A stretch of 64,000 nucleotides of DNA from CAG-488 sp051881315 (GTDB lineage: Bacteria; Bacillota; Clostridia; Oscillospirales; Acutalibacteraceae), in the NCBI GenBank assembly GCA_051881315.1, contig JBJEPQ010000050.1:15645-79644 (forward strand), in the 5' to 3' direction. Under the pieces are notes generated by a model. That model saw only the letters and a program-made list of their open reading frames with translations. It made no database searches and was not told the DNA's origin. The position numbers and the translations under genes are program-made. Shown here one piece after another: positions 51,661 through 60,634 of the stretch (position 1 is its first letter; every line of letters starts with the position of its first letter).

Positions 51661-52500
51661 ATGGAAGCTTTTATCAACAATATCAAACAATGGACGTTTG
51701 AAAATTTCCCGGAAAAGCTTGCGGCTGCCATGCCTAAACTCATTTCATTTATCCTTGTTATGGTGATAGGCTTCTGGCTGGCTAAGCTTGCCGGAAATCT
51801 TACCGTAAAGATACTCGAAAGCAAAAATGTCGATAAGTCGATGTACCGTTTTGTAAAGCGTTCTACGGTCATCTTTCTCAGAATTATAGTTTCCGTAATC
51901 GCTCTTGAACAAATCGGAGTTCATGTCAATGCCTTTATCACCGCTCTCGGTGCGGCAGGAATTACGGCAGGTCTCGGACTTCAAAACAGCATTTCTCAGC
52001 TTGCAAGCGGAGTGCAGATACTTTTCAACAAGCCTTTCAAGAGCGGCGATTTCGTTGAGATCGGCAACGTCAAGGGCAAGGTCCGTGAAATTCGTTTTAT
52101 GTATACCACGCTTGTAACAAACGACAACAAGCTTGTCGTCGTTCCGAATCAGACCATTACAACCTCTACGCTTGTCAACTACACGGCAAGGGATAAAATC
52201 AGGCTTGATCTCACCTACACCGTCAGCTATGACGACGATATCGAAAAGGTCAAGAAGGTGCTTGCAAAGGTTGTGGAAAGCGAGCCTCTTCTGCTCAAGG
52301 AGCCTGAGTACACAATCGGCGTTTCAAGCCACGGCTCAAGCGGAGTTGAAATTGCCTGTTTCGTCTGGTGTAAAAGCGACGATTACTGGCCTGCATTTTT
52401 CAGCATGCAGGAAAAGGTCAAGGCGGCTTTTGACAAAAACGGAATACATATTCCATACGATCAGCTTGATGTGCATATGATAAATAAAGAGAGTGATTAA
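51661..52500 (+). CDS. mscS: Small-conductance mechanosensitive channel (MscS family)
   Basis: 279 residues. Three membrane helices; the pore helix region is AAGITAGLGLQNSISQLASG, followed by the beta-domain signature FNKPFKSGDFVEIG and VPNQTITTSTLVNY. It opens under membrane tension and releases solutes on osmotic down-shock. GGAGGG gives the start at 51661. Its stop TAA directly abuts the ATG of the CDF transporter, so the two are translated in tandem. Confidence 0.93.
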   Translation: MEAFINNIKQWTFENFPEKLAAAMPKLISFILVMVIGFWLAKLAGNLTVKILESKNVDKSMYRFVKRSTVIFLRIIVSVIALEQIGVHVNAFITALGAAGITAGLGLQNSISQLASGVQILFNKPFKSGDFVEIGNVKGKVREIRFMYTTLVTNDNKLVVVPNQTITTSTLVNYTARDKIRLDLTYTVSYDDDIEKVKKVLAKVVESEPLLLKEPEYTIGVSSHGSSGVEIACFVWCKSDDYWPAFFSMQEKVKAAFDKNGIHIPYDQLDVHMINKESD

Positions 52501-53670
52501 ATGACAGACCTCATACTTAAAGCTTTTATTAAGGATCATAATAATACAGGAGATCCCAAGGTTCGCACAAAATACGGAATACTCAGCGGATGCGTCGGCA
52601 TTGCGCTCAACGTACTTTTATGCCTGATGAAATTCTTTGTCGGCTCGATTACGGGAAGTATTGCGATCACGGCGGACGCCGTAAATAACCTCTCCGACGC
52701 AGGCTCGTCTGCCGTAACGGTTTTCGGCTTCAAGATGGCGGGAAAACCTGCCGACAGGGACCATCCCTTCGGTCACGGTCGTATCGAGTACATAACGGCG
52801 ATGATAGTTTCCTTCATCATTCTGTTTATGGGCGTGGAGCTTGCAATCCAGTCCGTTCAGAAGATCCGTTCGCCGGAGGACGTGCGCTTCAATCTTGTAG
52901 GTGCAATCATCATCGGAGTTTCAATTCTCGGCAAGCTTTGGCTTGCGTTCTTTAACAAAAATCTGGGTAAAAGAATCAACTCCCCTGCCATGATCGCCGT
53001 TGTAGCCGACAGTCTCAGCGATATTGCGGCAACAAGCGTCACTCTGATAGCTCTCATTCTTTCAAACTTCTTCCCGTCGCTTCACATCGACGGCTGGCTC
53101 GGAATTATTGTTGCCTGCTTCGTTCTGAAGGCCGGATTTGACATCTTCAAGGACACGCTCAACACTCTGATCGGCACGCCGCCGACAAAGGAATTTGTTG
53201 AAGAAATTGAAAAGAAAATCCTCTCCTATGACCATGTAAGCGGTATCCACGACCTCATTGTTCACAGCTACGGTCCGGGACAGGTTTTTGCGACGGTACA
53301 CGTTGAGATGCCCTCCGACCTTGACGTTATGGTCGGTCACAATATAATCGACAACATTGAAAAAGAGGTCGGAGCAGAAATGGGGATCGAGCTTACCGTT
53401 CACTACGATCCGATTGAGGTCAACAATGAGAGAGTGAACGAGCTTAAAGACCTGACGCTGAAAGTGGTTAAGGAAATAAGCGAGGAGCTGTCAATTCACG
53501 ATTTCAGAGTTGTTGACGGACCTATGCACACCAACCTGATTTTTGACGTTGTAATGCCCTACGGCTTCAAGCAATCTCCGCAGGAGATTATTTCCGAAAT
53601 AAACCGAAAAATATCCGAAGTGAACAACAGTTATTTTACCGTAATAAAAGCAGAACACAGTTTTGTATAA
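52501..53670 (+). CDS. Cation diffusion facilitator (CDF) metal exporter
   Basis: 389 residues. Six membrane helices with the metal site ADAVNNLSDAG in helix II and ADSLSDIAAT in helix V, plus DHPFGHGRIEYI and a C-terminal cytoplasmic dimerisation domain (about 215-300) with an extra 85-residue tail. It exports a divalent metal (Zn, Mn, Fe or Co) in exchange for protons. The asparagine and aspartate in NNLSD vary between metal subgroups, so specificity is not assigned. It starts on the base after the mscS stop. Confidence 0.92.
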   Translation: MTDLILKAFIKDHNNTGDPKVRTKYGILSGCVGIALNVLLCLMKFFVGSITGSIAITADAVNNLSDAGSSAVTVFGFKMAGKPADRDHPFGHGRIEYITAMIVSFIILFMGVELAIQSVQKIRSPEDVRFNLVGAIIIGVSILGKLWLAFFNKNLGKRINSPAMIAVVADSLSDIAATSVTLIALILSNFFPSLHIDGWLGIIVACFVLKAGFDIFKDTLNTLIGTPPTKEFVEEIEKKILSYDHVSGIHDLIVHSYGPGQVFATVHVEMPSDLDVMVGHNIIDNIEKEVGAEMGIELTVHYDPIEVNNERVNELKDLTLKVVKEISEELSIHDFRVVDGPMHTNLIFDVVMPYGFKQSPQEIISEINRKISEVNNSYFTVIKAEHSFV

Positions 53671-53792
53671 ACTTAACAAATTATAGTAAATAAAGCAAAA
53701 TATATTTTTCGACAAAAAGCATTTATATCCCTTTAAAAAACGGCTCTTTTATAGTAAAATATTCATATAACTCTGAAAGGCGGACTGTATAA

Positions 53793-54962
53793 ATGAGAAG
53801 CGAACCGAATTACAACACCATACCCGTAGGTCAGCTTGGCATTGTTGCCCTTCCCGGATGCGAGGAGCTTGCCAACAAGATCGACAACTACCTTATCAGG
53901 TGGAGATTTCAGCGCAACAGCGAACACAAGGATACCCTTGCTTTCGCAGGCTATGAAAGATCAACCTATCTCATAAATATAGACTTTCCCCGTTTCGGTA
54001 CAGGCGAAGGCAAGGCTGCGCTGAACCAGACGGTCAGAGGCTATGACATTTACATTCTCTGCGATGTATTCAACTACGGCGTTACCTACAAAATGTACGG
54101 TCAAACCGTTCCGATGTCACCCGATGAGCACTATGCAAACCTCAAGCGTGCGATCAGTGCCATCGAGGGAAAGGCAAAGCGTGTTTCCGTTATAATGCCG
54201 ATGCTCTATGAGGGCAGACAGCACAAGCGTTCAAGCCGTGAATCCCTTGACTGCGCCATGATGCTTCAGGAGCTTAATGCAATGGGTGTTGAGAATTTTA
54301 TCACCTTTGACGCTCATGATCCGAGGGTTATGAATGCAATTCCTCTCTGCGGATTTGAAAGCATCTCCCCCGCCTATCAGATGATTAAAGCAGCCGTTAA
54401 AAACATTCCCGACATAAAGATTGACAAGGATCACATCATGATAATATCCCCCGACGAGGGCGGAATGTCACGCTGTATCTACTATTCAACCGTTCTCGGT
54501 CTTGAGCTCGGTATGTTCTACAAACGCCGTGATTATTCAAGAATTGTTGACGGAAGAAACCCGATCATCGCTCACGAATTTCTCGGCGACAACATCGAGG
54601 GCAAGGATGTTATCATTGTTGACGATATGATATCCTCCGGTGAGTCAATGATCGAGGTTGCAACCAAGCTCAAGGAGCTTAAAGCCAAGAGAATTTTCAT
54701 TTTCTCCGCTTTCGGACTTTTCTGCAACGGACTTGACGGATTTGACAAGGCTTTTAACGAGGGACTTATCGACCGTGTATTCACCACAAATCTCATTTAC
54801 GGCACTCCGGAGCTTCAAAAAAGAGAATGGTATGTCAAGGTCGATATGTCGAAATATCTTTCTTACATTATCGACACTCTTAACCACGACACCTCGATCA
54901 GCGATCTCCTTGATCCTGCCGAAAAAATCAACGCTCTGCTTGAAAAGAACGGTCTTAAATAA
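53793..54962 (+). CDS. prs: Ribose-phosphate pyrophosphokinase (PRPP synthetase), long clostridial form
   Basis: 389 residues; the usual enzyme has about 315, and the extra length lies mainly in the N-terminal domain and the C-terminal tail. DVIIVDDMISSGESMIEVA is the PRPP loop, and IISPDEGGMSRCIYY and FKRRDYS-like YKRRDYSRIV follow the family. It makes PRPP from ribose-5-phosphate and ATP for nucleotide, His and Trp synthesis. AAAGGCGG is the ribosome site. A structured inverted-repeat element begins 13 bp after its stop. Confidence 0.9.
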   Translation: MRSEPNYNTIPVGQLGIVALPGCEELANKIDNYLIRWRFQRNSEHKDTLAFAGYERSTYLINIDFPRFGTGEGKAALNQTVRGYDIYILCDVFNYGVTYKMYGQTVPMSPDEHYANLKRAISAIEGKAKRVSVIMPMLYEGRQHKRSSRESLDCAMMLQELNAMGVENFITFDAHDPRVMNAIPLCGFESISPAYQMIKAAVKNIPDIKIDKDHIMIISPDEGGMSRCIYYSTVLGLELGMFYKRRDYSRIVDGRNPIIAHEFLGDNIEGKDVIIVDDMISSGESMIEVATKLKELKAKRIFIFSAFGLFCNGLDGFDKAFNEGLIDRVFTTNLIYGTPELQKREWYVKVDMSKYLSYIIDTLNHDTSISDLLDPAEKINALLEKNGLK

Positions 54963-54975
54963 TTGCCATAAAATT

Positions 54976-55189
54976 AAGGGGCTGTCGCCCTAAGATGAAG
55001 AAGCCGTTTTCTTCCGATGCCCGGCGTATGTGTATACGTCAAATCGGAAAAAACGGCTAAAAATAAACAATTATACTTTGTTCATAATAAGAATTGTCAA
55101 GGCTTGTATCGGTATAAAATTCCAATACAAGCCTTTTGATTTAATAATTGTTTCTTTTGTTCTTCGCTTAGGGCGGCAGCCCCTTTTTA
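54976..55189. repeat. 214-bp inverted-repeat element with nested hairpins (MITE-like or structured RNA)
   Basis: Ends: GGGGCTGTCGCCCTAAG (54978-54994) and CTTAGGGCGGCAGCCCC (55167-55183) pair over 17 bp (one position is a G-U wobble in RNA), with a further GAAGAA/TTCTTC match inside. Within lie a long hairpin (55002-55018 with 55043-55058, tip CGTAT-GTGT-ATACG) and a second one (AAGGCTTGTAT 55099-55109 with ATACAAGCCTT 55125-55135). TTTTTA follows the right arm and includes the MATE stop codon. It carries no gene. The right half recurs at the window end. Confidence 0.8.
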
Positions 55190-56563
55190 TATCGGTGAAT
55201 ACTTTTCCGGTGCATTCAGCTCACGGTGTATCTCTTTTCTGATAATAAAGAAATAAGCGACCTGCATTACGATCGTTGCAATCCACGACACCGGATAAGA
55301 AATAAACAGATATCGCAGAGTTCTGTGATGCGGGAAAAAGCAGAATATCCACAGTATTCTAACTCCGACAGTACCGATAAGGCACAGTATCATCGGCACG
55401 GTTGACCGTCCCATACCTCGTAAAATTCCCGGCCAGACGTCCATTATTCCGCAAAGGAAATACGGTATGGTAGTAATAGCAAGGATCTCGACCGAGCATT
55501 TAATAACATCGGAATCGTCCGTGTAAACTGATGAGATCTGACTGCCGAACACATACGCAAGCGTTCCGAGTATAAGACAGATCACGAATTGAAGTATCAT
55601 TCCGTCGATAATAACCCTATCCATTCGCTTCGGTTTTCTTGCACCGAAGTTCTGACTGGTGAAGCTCATACAAGCCTGTGTTACGGCATTCGCCGCCATA
55701 TAAAGGAAGCTCAGTATGTTATTTGCGGCAGTGTAGCCTGCCATTGCAATCGAGCCGAAGGAGTTGACCGAGGACTGCAACAGCACATTTGAAAAGCTTA
55801 TCAGCGTGCTTTGAAGTCCTGCCGGAATACCGATCCTGAATATCTGAACAAGGTATTCCTTCTTAATTCTGAGCTTCTTAAACCTGAGCCGATAGACTGC
55901 GTCGGTTTTGTAAAGGCAACCGATAACAAGCATACAGGATATCACCTGTGAAATAACGGTTGCAATCGCAACGCCTGCAACGTCAAGATGAAATACTTTT
56001 ACCAAAAGCATATTCAGGCAAGCGTTCACAACGCCCGAAATCACGAGAAAGATAAGCGGACGCTTGGTGTCCCCGACAGCTCTCAGAATAGCCGCACCGT
56101 AATTATACAACATAAAAAAAGGCATACCGAGGAAGTAAATGCGGATATAAAGCGTAGAAAGCTCAATAACATCGGACGGTGTGTCCATAAGCTCAAGCGC
56201 AGGTCTTGAAAGAAAGATACCGACAAATATCATTATCACTCCGCTGACAAAGGCCGTGGCGATCGCAGTGTGTACGGTCTCCGACATCTCCTTGTGCTTG
56301 CCTGCGGCGTAGAAACGGGCGGCAAGTACATTCGCTCCGAGCGAAATTCCGATAAAAAGATTTGTCAGCATATTGATAAGCGACGAGGTCGAGCCTACGG
56401 CGGCAAGCGACTGACTTCCGCTGAAGCGTCCGACAACAATTATATCAACGGCATTGAAAAGAAGCTGTAAAATTCCCGACAGCATCAAAGGCAGGGCAAA
56501 TGAAATCATCTTGTCCATGATAGAGCCGTTCACCATATCAATTTCAAACTTATTCTTGCTCAA
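55187..56563 (-). CDS. MATE family multidrug/sodium antiporter
   Basis: 458 residues, 12 hydrophobic helices in two homologous halves (PLMLSGILQLLFNAVDIIVVG in the first, its counterpart around VLLQSSVNSFG in the second). It exports cationic drugs or metabolites in exchange for Na+ or H+. It starts at a TTG preceded by AAGGAG; the family often begins with a short polar tail as here. It has its own consensus promoter. The gene ends exactly in the right end of the inverted-repeat element. Confidence 0.92.
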   Translation of the reverse strand: MSKNKFEIDMVNGSIMDKMISFALPLMLSGILQLLFNAVDIIVVGRFSGSQSLAAVGSTSSLINMLTNLFIGISLGANVLAARFYAAGKHKEMSETVHTAIATAFVSGVIMIFVGIFLSRPALELMDTPSDVIELSTLYIRIYFLGMPFFMLYNYGAAILRAVGDTKRPLIFLVISGVVNACLNMLLVKVFHLDVAGVAIATVISQVISCMLVIGCLYKTDAVYRLRFKKLRIKKEYLVQIFRIGIPAGLQSTLISFSNVLLQSSVNSFGSIAMAGYTAANNILSFLYMAANAVTQACMSFTSQNFGARKPKRMDRVIIDGMILQFVICLILGTLAYVFGSQISSVYTDDSDVIKCSVEILAITTIPYFLCGIMDVWPGILRGMGRSTVPMILCLIGTVGVRILWIFCFFPHHRTLRYLFISYPVSWIATIVMQVAYFFIIRKEIHRELNAPEKYSPI

Positions 56564-56595
56564 TTTGAAGCTACTCCTTATTTTTGCTGAGGTAT

Positions 56596-56624
56596 ATTAT
56601 AATACATCATCAGGGTATTTTCAA
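56596..56624 (-). promoter_or_regulatory. Promoter of the MATE transporter
   Basis: Reverse strand TTGAAA (56624-56619), 17 bp, TATAAT (56601-56596). Confidence 0.75.
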
Positions 56625-56659
56625 TATCAATAATAATCACGGGAAAATATTTTGTGCAG

Positions 56660-56697
56660 TAAACAACAAACCTCTCTTTGATGTTATCTCAGAGAGG
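56660..56697 (-). terminator. Terminator after dapL
   Basis: Reverse strand CCTCTCT...AGAGAGG stem with a 13-nt loop, followed by TTTGTTGTTT. Confidence 0.65.
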
Positions 56698-56708
56698 CTG
56701 ATTTATTT

Positions 56709-57893
56709 TTATTTGCCGAAATGACTTACTATCCTCTTTGCCGCTTCAACGGTGTCGTGGGGATCGCCGAAAGCGGAAAGTCTCAAAAAGCCCTCGCCGC
56801 AGGAGCCGAAACCGACTCCGGGAGTGCCGACGATCTGAAGCTCGTTGAGAAGATAATCAAAGAACTCCCAGCTTCCCATACCGTTCGGGCACTTCATCCA
56901 GACATACGGTGAATTTTTACCACCGACATACCAAAATCCGCATTTATCAAGAGCGTCCATGATTACCTTTGCGTTCTTCTTGTAAATTGAGATGCTCTCG
57001 TGAATCTGCTCCTGTCCCTCCGGTGTAAATACTGCGGAAGCACCTTTCTGGAGAATATACGAAATACCGTTTGTCCTTGTTTCACGGTTTCTCGACCATA
57101 TTGAATTCAGGCTCACGCCCATACTTTCAAGCTTCATCGGGACAACGGTGTAACCGACTCTCGTGCCCGTAAAGCCTGCCGTCTTTGAGAACGAGCAGAT
57201 CTCGATGGCACAGGTGTCGGCACCCTTGATCTCATAAATGCTGTGAGGAACATCGTCCTCCTCGATGAATATTTCATAAGCCGCATCATAGAGAATTACC
57301 GCACCCTTCGAGTTGGCATAATCAACCCACTTCTGAAGCTTTTCTCTTGTGTATGCCGAGCCTGTCGGGTTATTCGGCGAGCAGATATATATCATATCTG
57401 CGTCTATGCTCTCGTCCGGCAGAGGAAGAAATCCGTCCTCCTCACCTGCCGGAAGATGCAGTACCTTCCTGCCGTAGAGAATATTCGTGTCCACATATTC
57501 GGGATATGCAGGCTCGATTACAAGCACTGTATTATCCCTGTCGAACATCTCAAGAATGTCTCCGAGATCGTCGCAAGCACCGCTTGAAATAAAAATCTCG
57601 TCGGTGGTGACGTCAACTCCCCAGCCTGAATAATACTTAGAGATTGCTTCACGCAGGAACATCGCTCCGTGTTCGGGCATATAGCCGTGGAAGGTTTCAA
57701 TCCTCGACTGGTCGTCAACCGCCTCATGCAAGGCCTCAATAACCTTTTTGCAAAGAGGATAAGAAACATCGCCGACTCCGAGCTTCAACACTCTCTCGCC
57801 CGGATGTGCAGCAAGATATTCGTCCGTTTTTCTGTATATAGTGTTAAAAAGATATGTATCCTTTAATTCCGTATAGTGCAAGTTTGGCTTCAT
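56709..57893 (-). CDS. dapL: LL-diaminopimelate aminotransferase DapL
   Basis: 394 residues. FHGYMPEHGAMFLREAIS, ICSPNNPTGSAYTREKL and the PLP Lys in SFSKTAGFTGTRVGY follow the DapL branch of class I aminotransferases, including LKLGVGDVSYPLCK near the start. It turns tetrahydrodipicolinate directly into LL-diaminopimelate using glutamate. The TAATG overlap with dapF (1 bp) shows coupling. Upstream lies gdhA, which supplies the glutamate. Confidence 0.93.
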   Translation of the reverse strand: MKPNLHYTELKDTYLFNTIYRKTDEYLAAHPGERVLKLGVGDVSYPLCKKVIEALHEAVDDQSRIETFHGYMPEHGAMFLREAISKYYSGWGVDVTTDEIFISSGACDDLGDILEMFDRDNTVLVIEPAYPEYVDTNILYGRKVLHLPAGEEDGFLPLPDESIDADMIYICSPNNPTGSAYTREKLQKWVDYANSKGAVILYDAAYEIFIEEDDVPHSIYEIKGADTCAIEICSFSKTAGFTGTRVGYTVVPMKLESMGVSLNSIWSRNRETRTNGISYILQKGASAVFTPEGQEQIHESISIYKKNAKVIMDALDKCGFWYVGGKNSPYVWMKCPNGMGSWEFFDYLLNELQIVGTPGVGFGSCGEGFLRLSAFGDPHDTVEAAKRIVSHFGK

Positions 57894-58687
57894 TATACGT
57901 TGACCTCTCCTTCATAGGATATTTCCGCAGGACCTGTCATCGTAACCGTGTTATCCTCGGATATATTTATGATAAGCGTTCCGCCGTCAAGCTCAACGGC
58001 TATGTCCCTGTTGTAGCTGCAAAGACCTATCGAAATGGCAGCCATAACCGTTGCACAGGATCCTGTGCCGCAAGCCATCGTTATTCCGCTTCCCCTCTCC
58101 CAAACCCTCATTCTGAGCTTGTTTTCGGAGATCGCCTGAACAAATTCAACGTTCACTCCGTCGGGAAATCTTTCGTGATGCTCCATCGCAGGGCCGACCT
58201 CGGTAATACGGGCTTTTGAAATGTCGTCAACGAAGATGACAGCGTGCGGATTTCCGACAGAAACAGGAATGTATTCAACATCGCTGTCGCAAACCCTGAC
58301 TCTGTTCACAAGGCCTGCATCCGCCTTGCCCATATTGACCGAAACTGACTGAACCTTGCCCTTGACAACCTGCAGGTCAAGCGTTTTTATTCCGGACAGC
58401 GTTTCTACCGTTATAACCTTTTTGTCGGTCAGTCCCTTGTCGTAAACGTATTTTCCTACGCATCTGACGCCGTTGCCGCACATCATCGCTTCGCTTCCGT
58501 CGGCATTGAATATCCTCATTTTGAAATCAGCTATGCTTGACGGAAGTATCCATATCATACCGTCGGAGCCTATCCCGAAATGTCGGTTAGACAGCTTTAT
58601 CGAAAGTGCCTCTGCATCTTTAGGCTCTTTTTTGGAATAGACATAGATATAATCGTTTCCGAGTCCCTGCATCTTTGTGAATTTCAT
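57893..58687 (-). CDS. dapF: Diaminopimelate epimerase DapF
   Basis: 264 residues. Both active-site cysteines are seen, in MMCGNGVRCVGK and MACGTGSCATV. It converts LL- to meso-diaminopimelate for lysine and peptidoglycan. RBS GGAGGT before the ATG. It ends in a TAATG overlap with dapL and starts 43 bp after the stop of gdhA, so transcription from the gdhA promoter may include it; no separate convincing promoter is seen in that gap. Confidence 0.95.
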   Translation of the reverse strand: MKFTKMQGLGNDYIYVYSKKEPKDAEALSIKLSNRHFGIGSDGMIWILPSSIADFKMRIFNADGSEAMMCGNGVRCVGKYVYDKGLTDKKVITVETLSGIKTLDLQVVKGKVQSVSVNMGKADAGLVNRVRVCDSDVEYIPVSVGNPHAVIFVDDISKARITEVGPAMEHHERFPDGVNVEFVQAISENKLRMRVWERGSGITMACGTGSCATVMAAISIGLCSYNRDIAVELDGGTLIINISEDNTVTMTGPAEISYEGEVNV

Positions 58688-58730
58688 CTCGGTTACCTCC
58701 TGTCACGGTATGATATGATAAAGTCAAAAA

Positions 58731-60065
58731 TTATACAATACCCTGAGCCAGCATTGCGTCTGCAACCTTTTCAAAGCCTGCAATGTTTGCTCCGGAGACA
58801 TAATCCTTTTCGAGGCCGTATCTTGATGCGGCGTCATCAATGTTATGGAAAATGTCGATCATAATATTTTTAAGAGTAGAGTTTGCCTTGTCAAACGACC
58901 AGCTGTAACGCTCCGAGTTCTGTGACATTTCAAGAGCCGATGTTGCAACGCCGCCTGCATTTGCCGCCTTTCCGGGGAGGAAAAGAACTCCCGACTTCTG
59001 GAGATGCTCTGTTGCGTCGAGCGTTGTGGGCATATTTGCACCCTCGGCAACGGCGATTACACCGTTGTCAACGAGCATCCTTGCGTCCTCAAGGTCAAGC
59101 TCGTTCTGGGTAGCGCACGGAAGAGCAATATCCGTCTTCTTCGACCATACGCCCTTGCCCTCGTGATATTCCGAATTGGGACGGTACTTCTTGTACTCTG
59201 TAAGTCTTGCTCTGTTGACTTCCTTGATCTCCTTGAGAGCGGCAACATCAATTCCGTCGGGATCATATACCCAGCCCGTAGAGTCGGAAGCCGTGATAAC
59301 CTTTGCACCGAGCTTCTCAGCCATCTCGATAGCGTAGATAGCAACGTTACCCGAACCTGAAACGGAAACGGTCTTGCCGGCAATTTCAATGCCGTTGCAC
59401 TTGAGCATTTCATCGGTGATATAAAGCAGACCGTAGCCCGTTGCCTCGGTTCTTGCAAGAGAGCCGCCGTAGGAAAGTCCCTTACCCGTAAGAACGCCCT
59501 CAAAGAGGCTTCTTATTCTCTTATACTGACCGAAGAGGAAGCCGATCTCTCTTGAGCCTGTTCCGATATCGCCTGCCGGAATATCCGTGTCGGCACCGAT
59601 GTACTTGCAAAGCTCTGTCATAAAGCTCTGGCAGAAGGACATGATCTCACGATCCGACTTGCCCTTGGGATTAAAGTCGGAGCCGCCCTTACCGCCGCCT
59701 ATCGGCAGACCTGTAAGAGAGTTTTTGAAAATCTGCTCAAAGCCGAGGAACTTGATGATACCGAGGTTTACAGAGGGGTGCAGACGAAGACCGCCCTTGT
59801 AGGGACCGATTGCGCTGTTGAACTGAACTCTGTAACCTGTGTTGATGTGTACCTGACCGTTATCGTCGATCCACGGAACACGGAACTTAATCTGTCTTTC
59901 GGGATTGACAAGTCTTTCAAGGAGAGCCTCTCTGCGGTACTTCTCCTCGTTCTTTTCGATAACCGGTCTGAGAGATTCGAGAACCTCCTTGACTGCCTGA
60001 TGGAATTCATATTCCATCGGATTCTGGTCGATAACCTGCTTGATTACTTCATCAACGTATGACAT
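58731..60065 (-). CDS. gdhA: NADP-type glutamate dehydrogenase GdhA
   Basis: 444 residues, hexameric class. The Lys motif GGGKGGSDFNPKGK, PAGDIGTGSREIG and the Rossmann motif VSGSGNVAIYA are present. It makes glutamate from 2-oxoglutarate and ammonia. AGGAGG is the ribosome site. The 130-nt leader holds two ANTAR-type hairpins, the second overlapping a terminator, so expression is very probably set by antitermination. dapF and dapL follow on the same strand and use the glutamate. Confidence 0.95.
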   Translation of the reverse strand: MSYVDEVIKQVIDQNPMEYEFHQAVKEVLESLRPVIEKNEEKYRREALLERLVNPERQIKFRVPWIDDNGQVHINTGYRVQFNSAIGPYKGGLRLHPSVNLGIIKFLGFEQIFKNSLTGLPIGGGKGGSDFNPKGKSDREIMSFCQSFMTELCKYIGADTDIPAGDIGTGSREIGFLFGQYKRIRSLFEGVLTGKGLSYGGSLARTEATGYGLLYITDEMLKCNGIEIAGKTVSVSGSGNVAIYAIEMAEKLGAKVITASDSTGWVYDPDGIDVAALKEIKEVNRARLTEYKKYRPNSEYHEGKGVWSKKTDIALPCATQNELDLEDARMLVDNGVIAVAEGANMPTTLDATEHLQKSGVLFLPGKAANAGGVATSALEMSQNSERYSWSFDKANSTLKNIMIDIFHNIDDAASRYGLEKDYVSGANIAGFEKVADAMLAQGIV

Positions 60066-60087
60066 AAAAATCTCCTCCTAAAATGTC

Positions 60088-60126
60088 AAAAGCGCCTTTA
60101 AGGGTATAGATCACCCTTAAAGACGC
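60088..60126 (-). terminator. Attenuator terminator in the gdhA leader
   Basis: Reverse strand GCGTCTTTAAGGGT (60126-60113) and ACCCTTAAAGGCGC (60105-60092) form a 14-bp stem with one wobble, followed by TTTTGACATTTT, upstream of the gdhA ribosome site. Confidence 0.85.
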
Positions 60127-60184
60127 CGTTGCCTTTATACGTTTTTTATTTTGTTTTGATTACCTCACAGACGACCTTGCCTGT
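60119..60184 (-). promoter_or_regulatory. Two-hairpin ANTAR antiterminator target in the gdhA leader
   Basis: P1: ACAGGC-AAGGTC-GTCTGT (60184-60167). P2: AAAGGC-AACGGC-GTCTTT (60136-60119). Each has a 6-bp stem and a hexaloop with A at 1 and G at 4, 30 nt apart. The 3' arm of P2 is part of the 5' arm of the terminator, so forming P2 prevents termination. This is the recognised target form of ANTAR-domain proteins such as EutV and NasR. Confidence 0.85.
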
Positions 60185-60198
60185 TTTTATCAAATAGT

Positions 60199-60227
60199 AT
60201 TTTACCCTTGCTTTTCCCATTTGTCAA
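60199..60227 (-). promoter_or_regulatory. gdhA promoter
   Basis: Reverse strand TTGACA (60227-60222), 17 bp, TAAAAT (60204-60199). Transcription would begin just above hairpin P1. Confidence 0.8.
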
Positions 60228-60283
60228 GCATTTTTATTGCTCCGGAAACAATATACATATTTTATCAAATAGTGCAAATCATA

Positions 60284-60312
60284 TTGACTGATTATTTCCT
60301 CTGTGTTATAAT
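60284..60312 (+). promoter_or_regulatory. Promoter of the TM1266-type regulator
   Basis: TTGACT (60284-60289), 17 bp, TATAAT (60307-60312). Confidence 0.8.
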
Positions 60313-60361
60313 TTTTATGTACAAAACTCACAGTACAAAAATATAATTTCGGAGGTTATTT

Positions 60362-60619
60362 ATGAAAACTCGCGTCGCAGTAATGGCAATCATACTTGAA
60401 ACAAAAGAGAATACAGACAAGCTCAATTCAGTTCTTCACGATTACCGTGAGTACATTCTCGGCAGAATGGGGCTCCCATACGCCAAGCATAATATCAATA
60501 TCATCAGCGTTGCTCTCGACGCTCCTCAGGATATCATAAATTCCCTCGCAGGAAAAATCGGCAGAATAGACGGAGTTAATGTTAAAACCGCCTATTCAAA
60601 CAACGAATACACCGTTTAA
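60362..60619 (+). CDS. Iron-only hydrogenase system regulator (TM1266 family, ACT-like)
   Basis: 85 residues with a single ferredoxin-like ACT/NikR-C-type fold: RVAVMAIILETKENTDKLNS, RMGLPYAKHNINIISVALD and the C-terminal VNVKTAYSN. The family is linked to [FeFe]-hydrogenase maturation gene sets in anaerobes; its exact action is unknown. No hydrogenase gene is in the window. GGAGGT precedes the ATG. It has its own promoter and terminator. Confidence 0.88.
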   Translation: MKTRVAVMAIILETKENTDKLNSVLHDYREYILGRMGLPYAKHNINIISVALDAPQDIINSLAGKIGRIDGVNVKTAYSNNEYTV

Positions 60620-60634
60620 TCTCAAATTATATTC

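Noticed and set aside
60066..60230. Glutamine riboswitch or T-box in the gdhA leader
   Set aside because: The conserved glnA-RNA and T-box words are absent; the ANTAR two-hairpin model explains the whole leader better.
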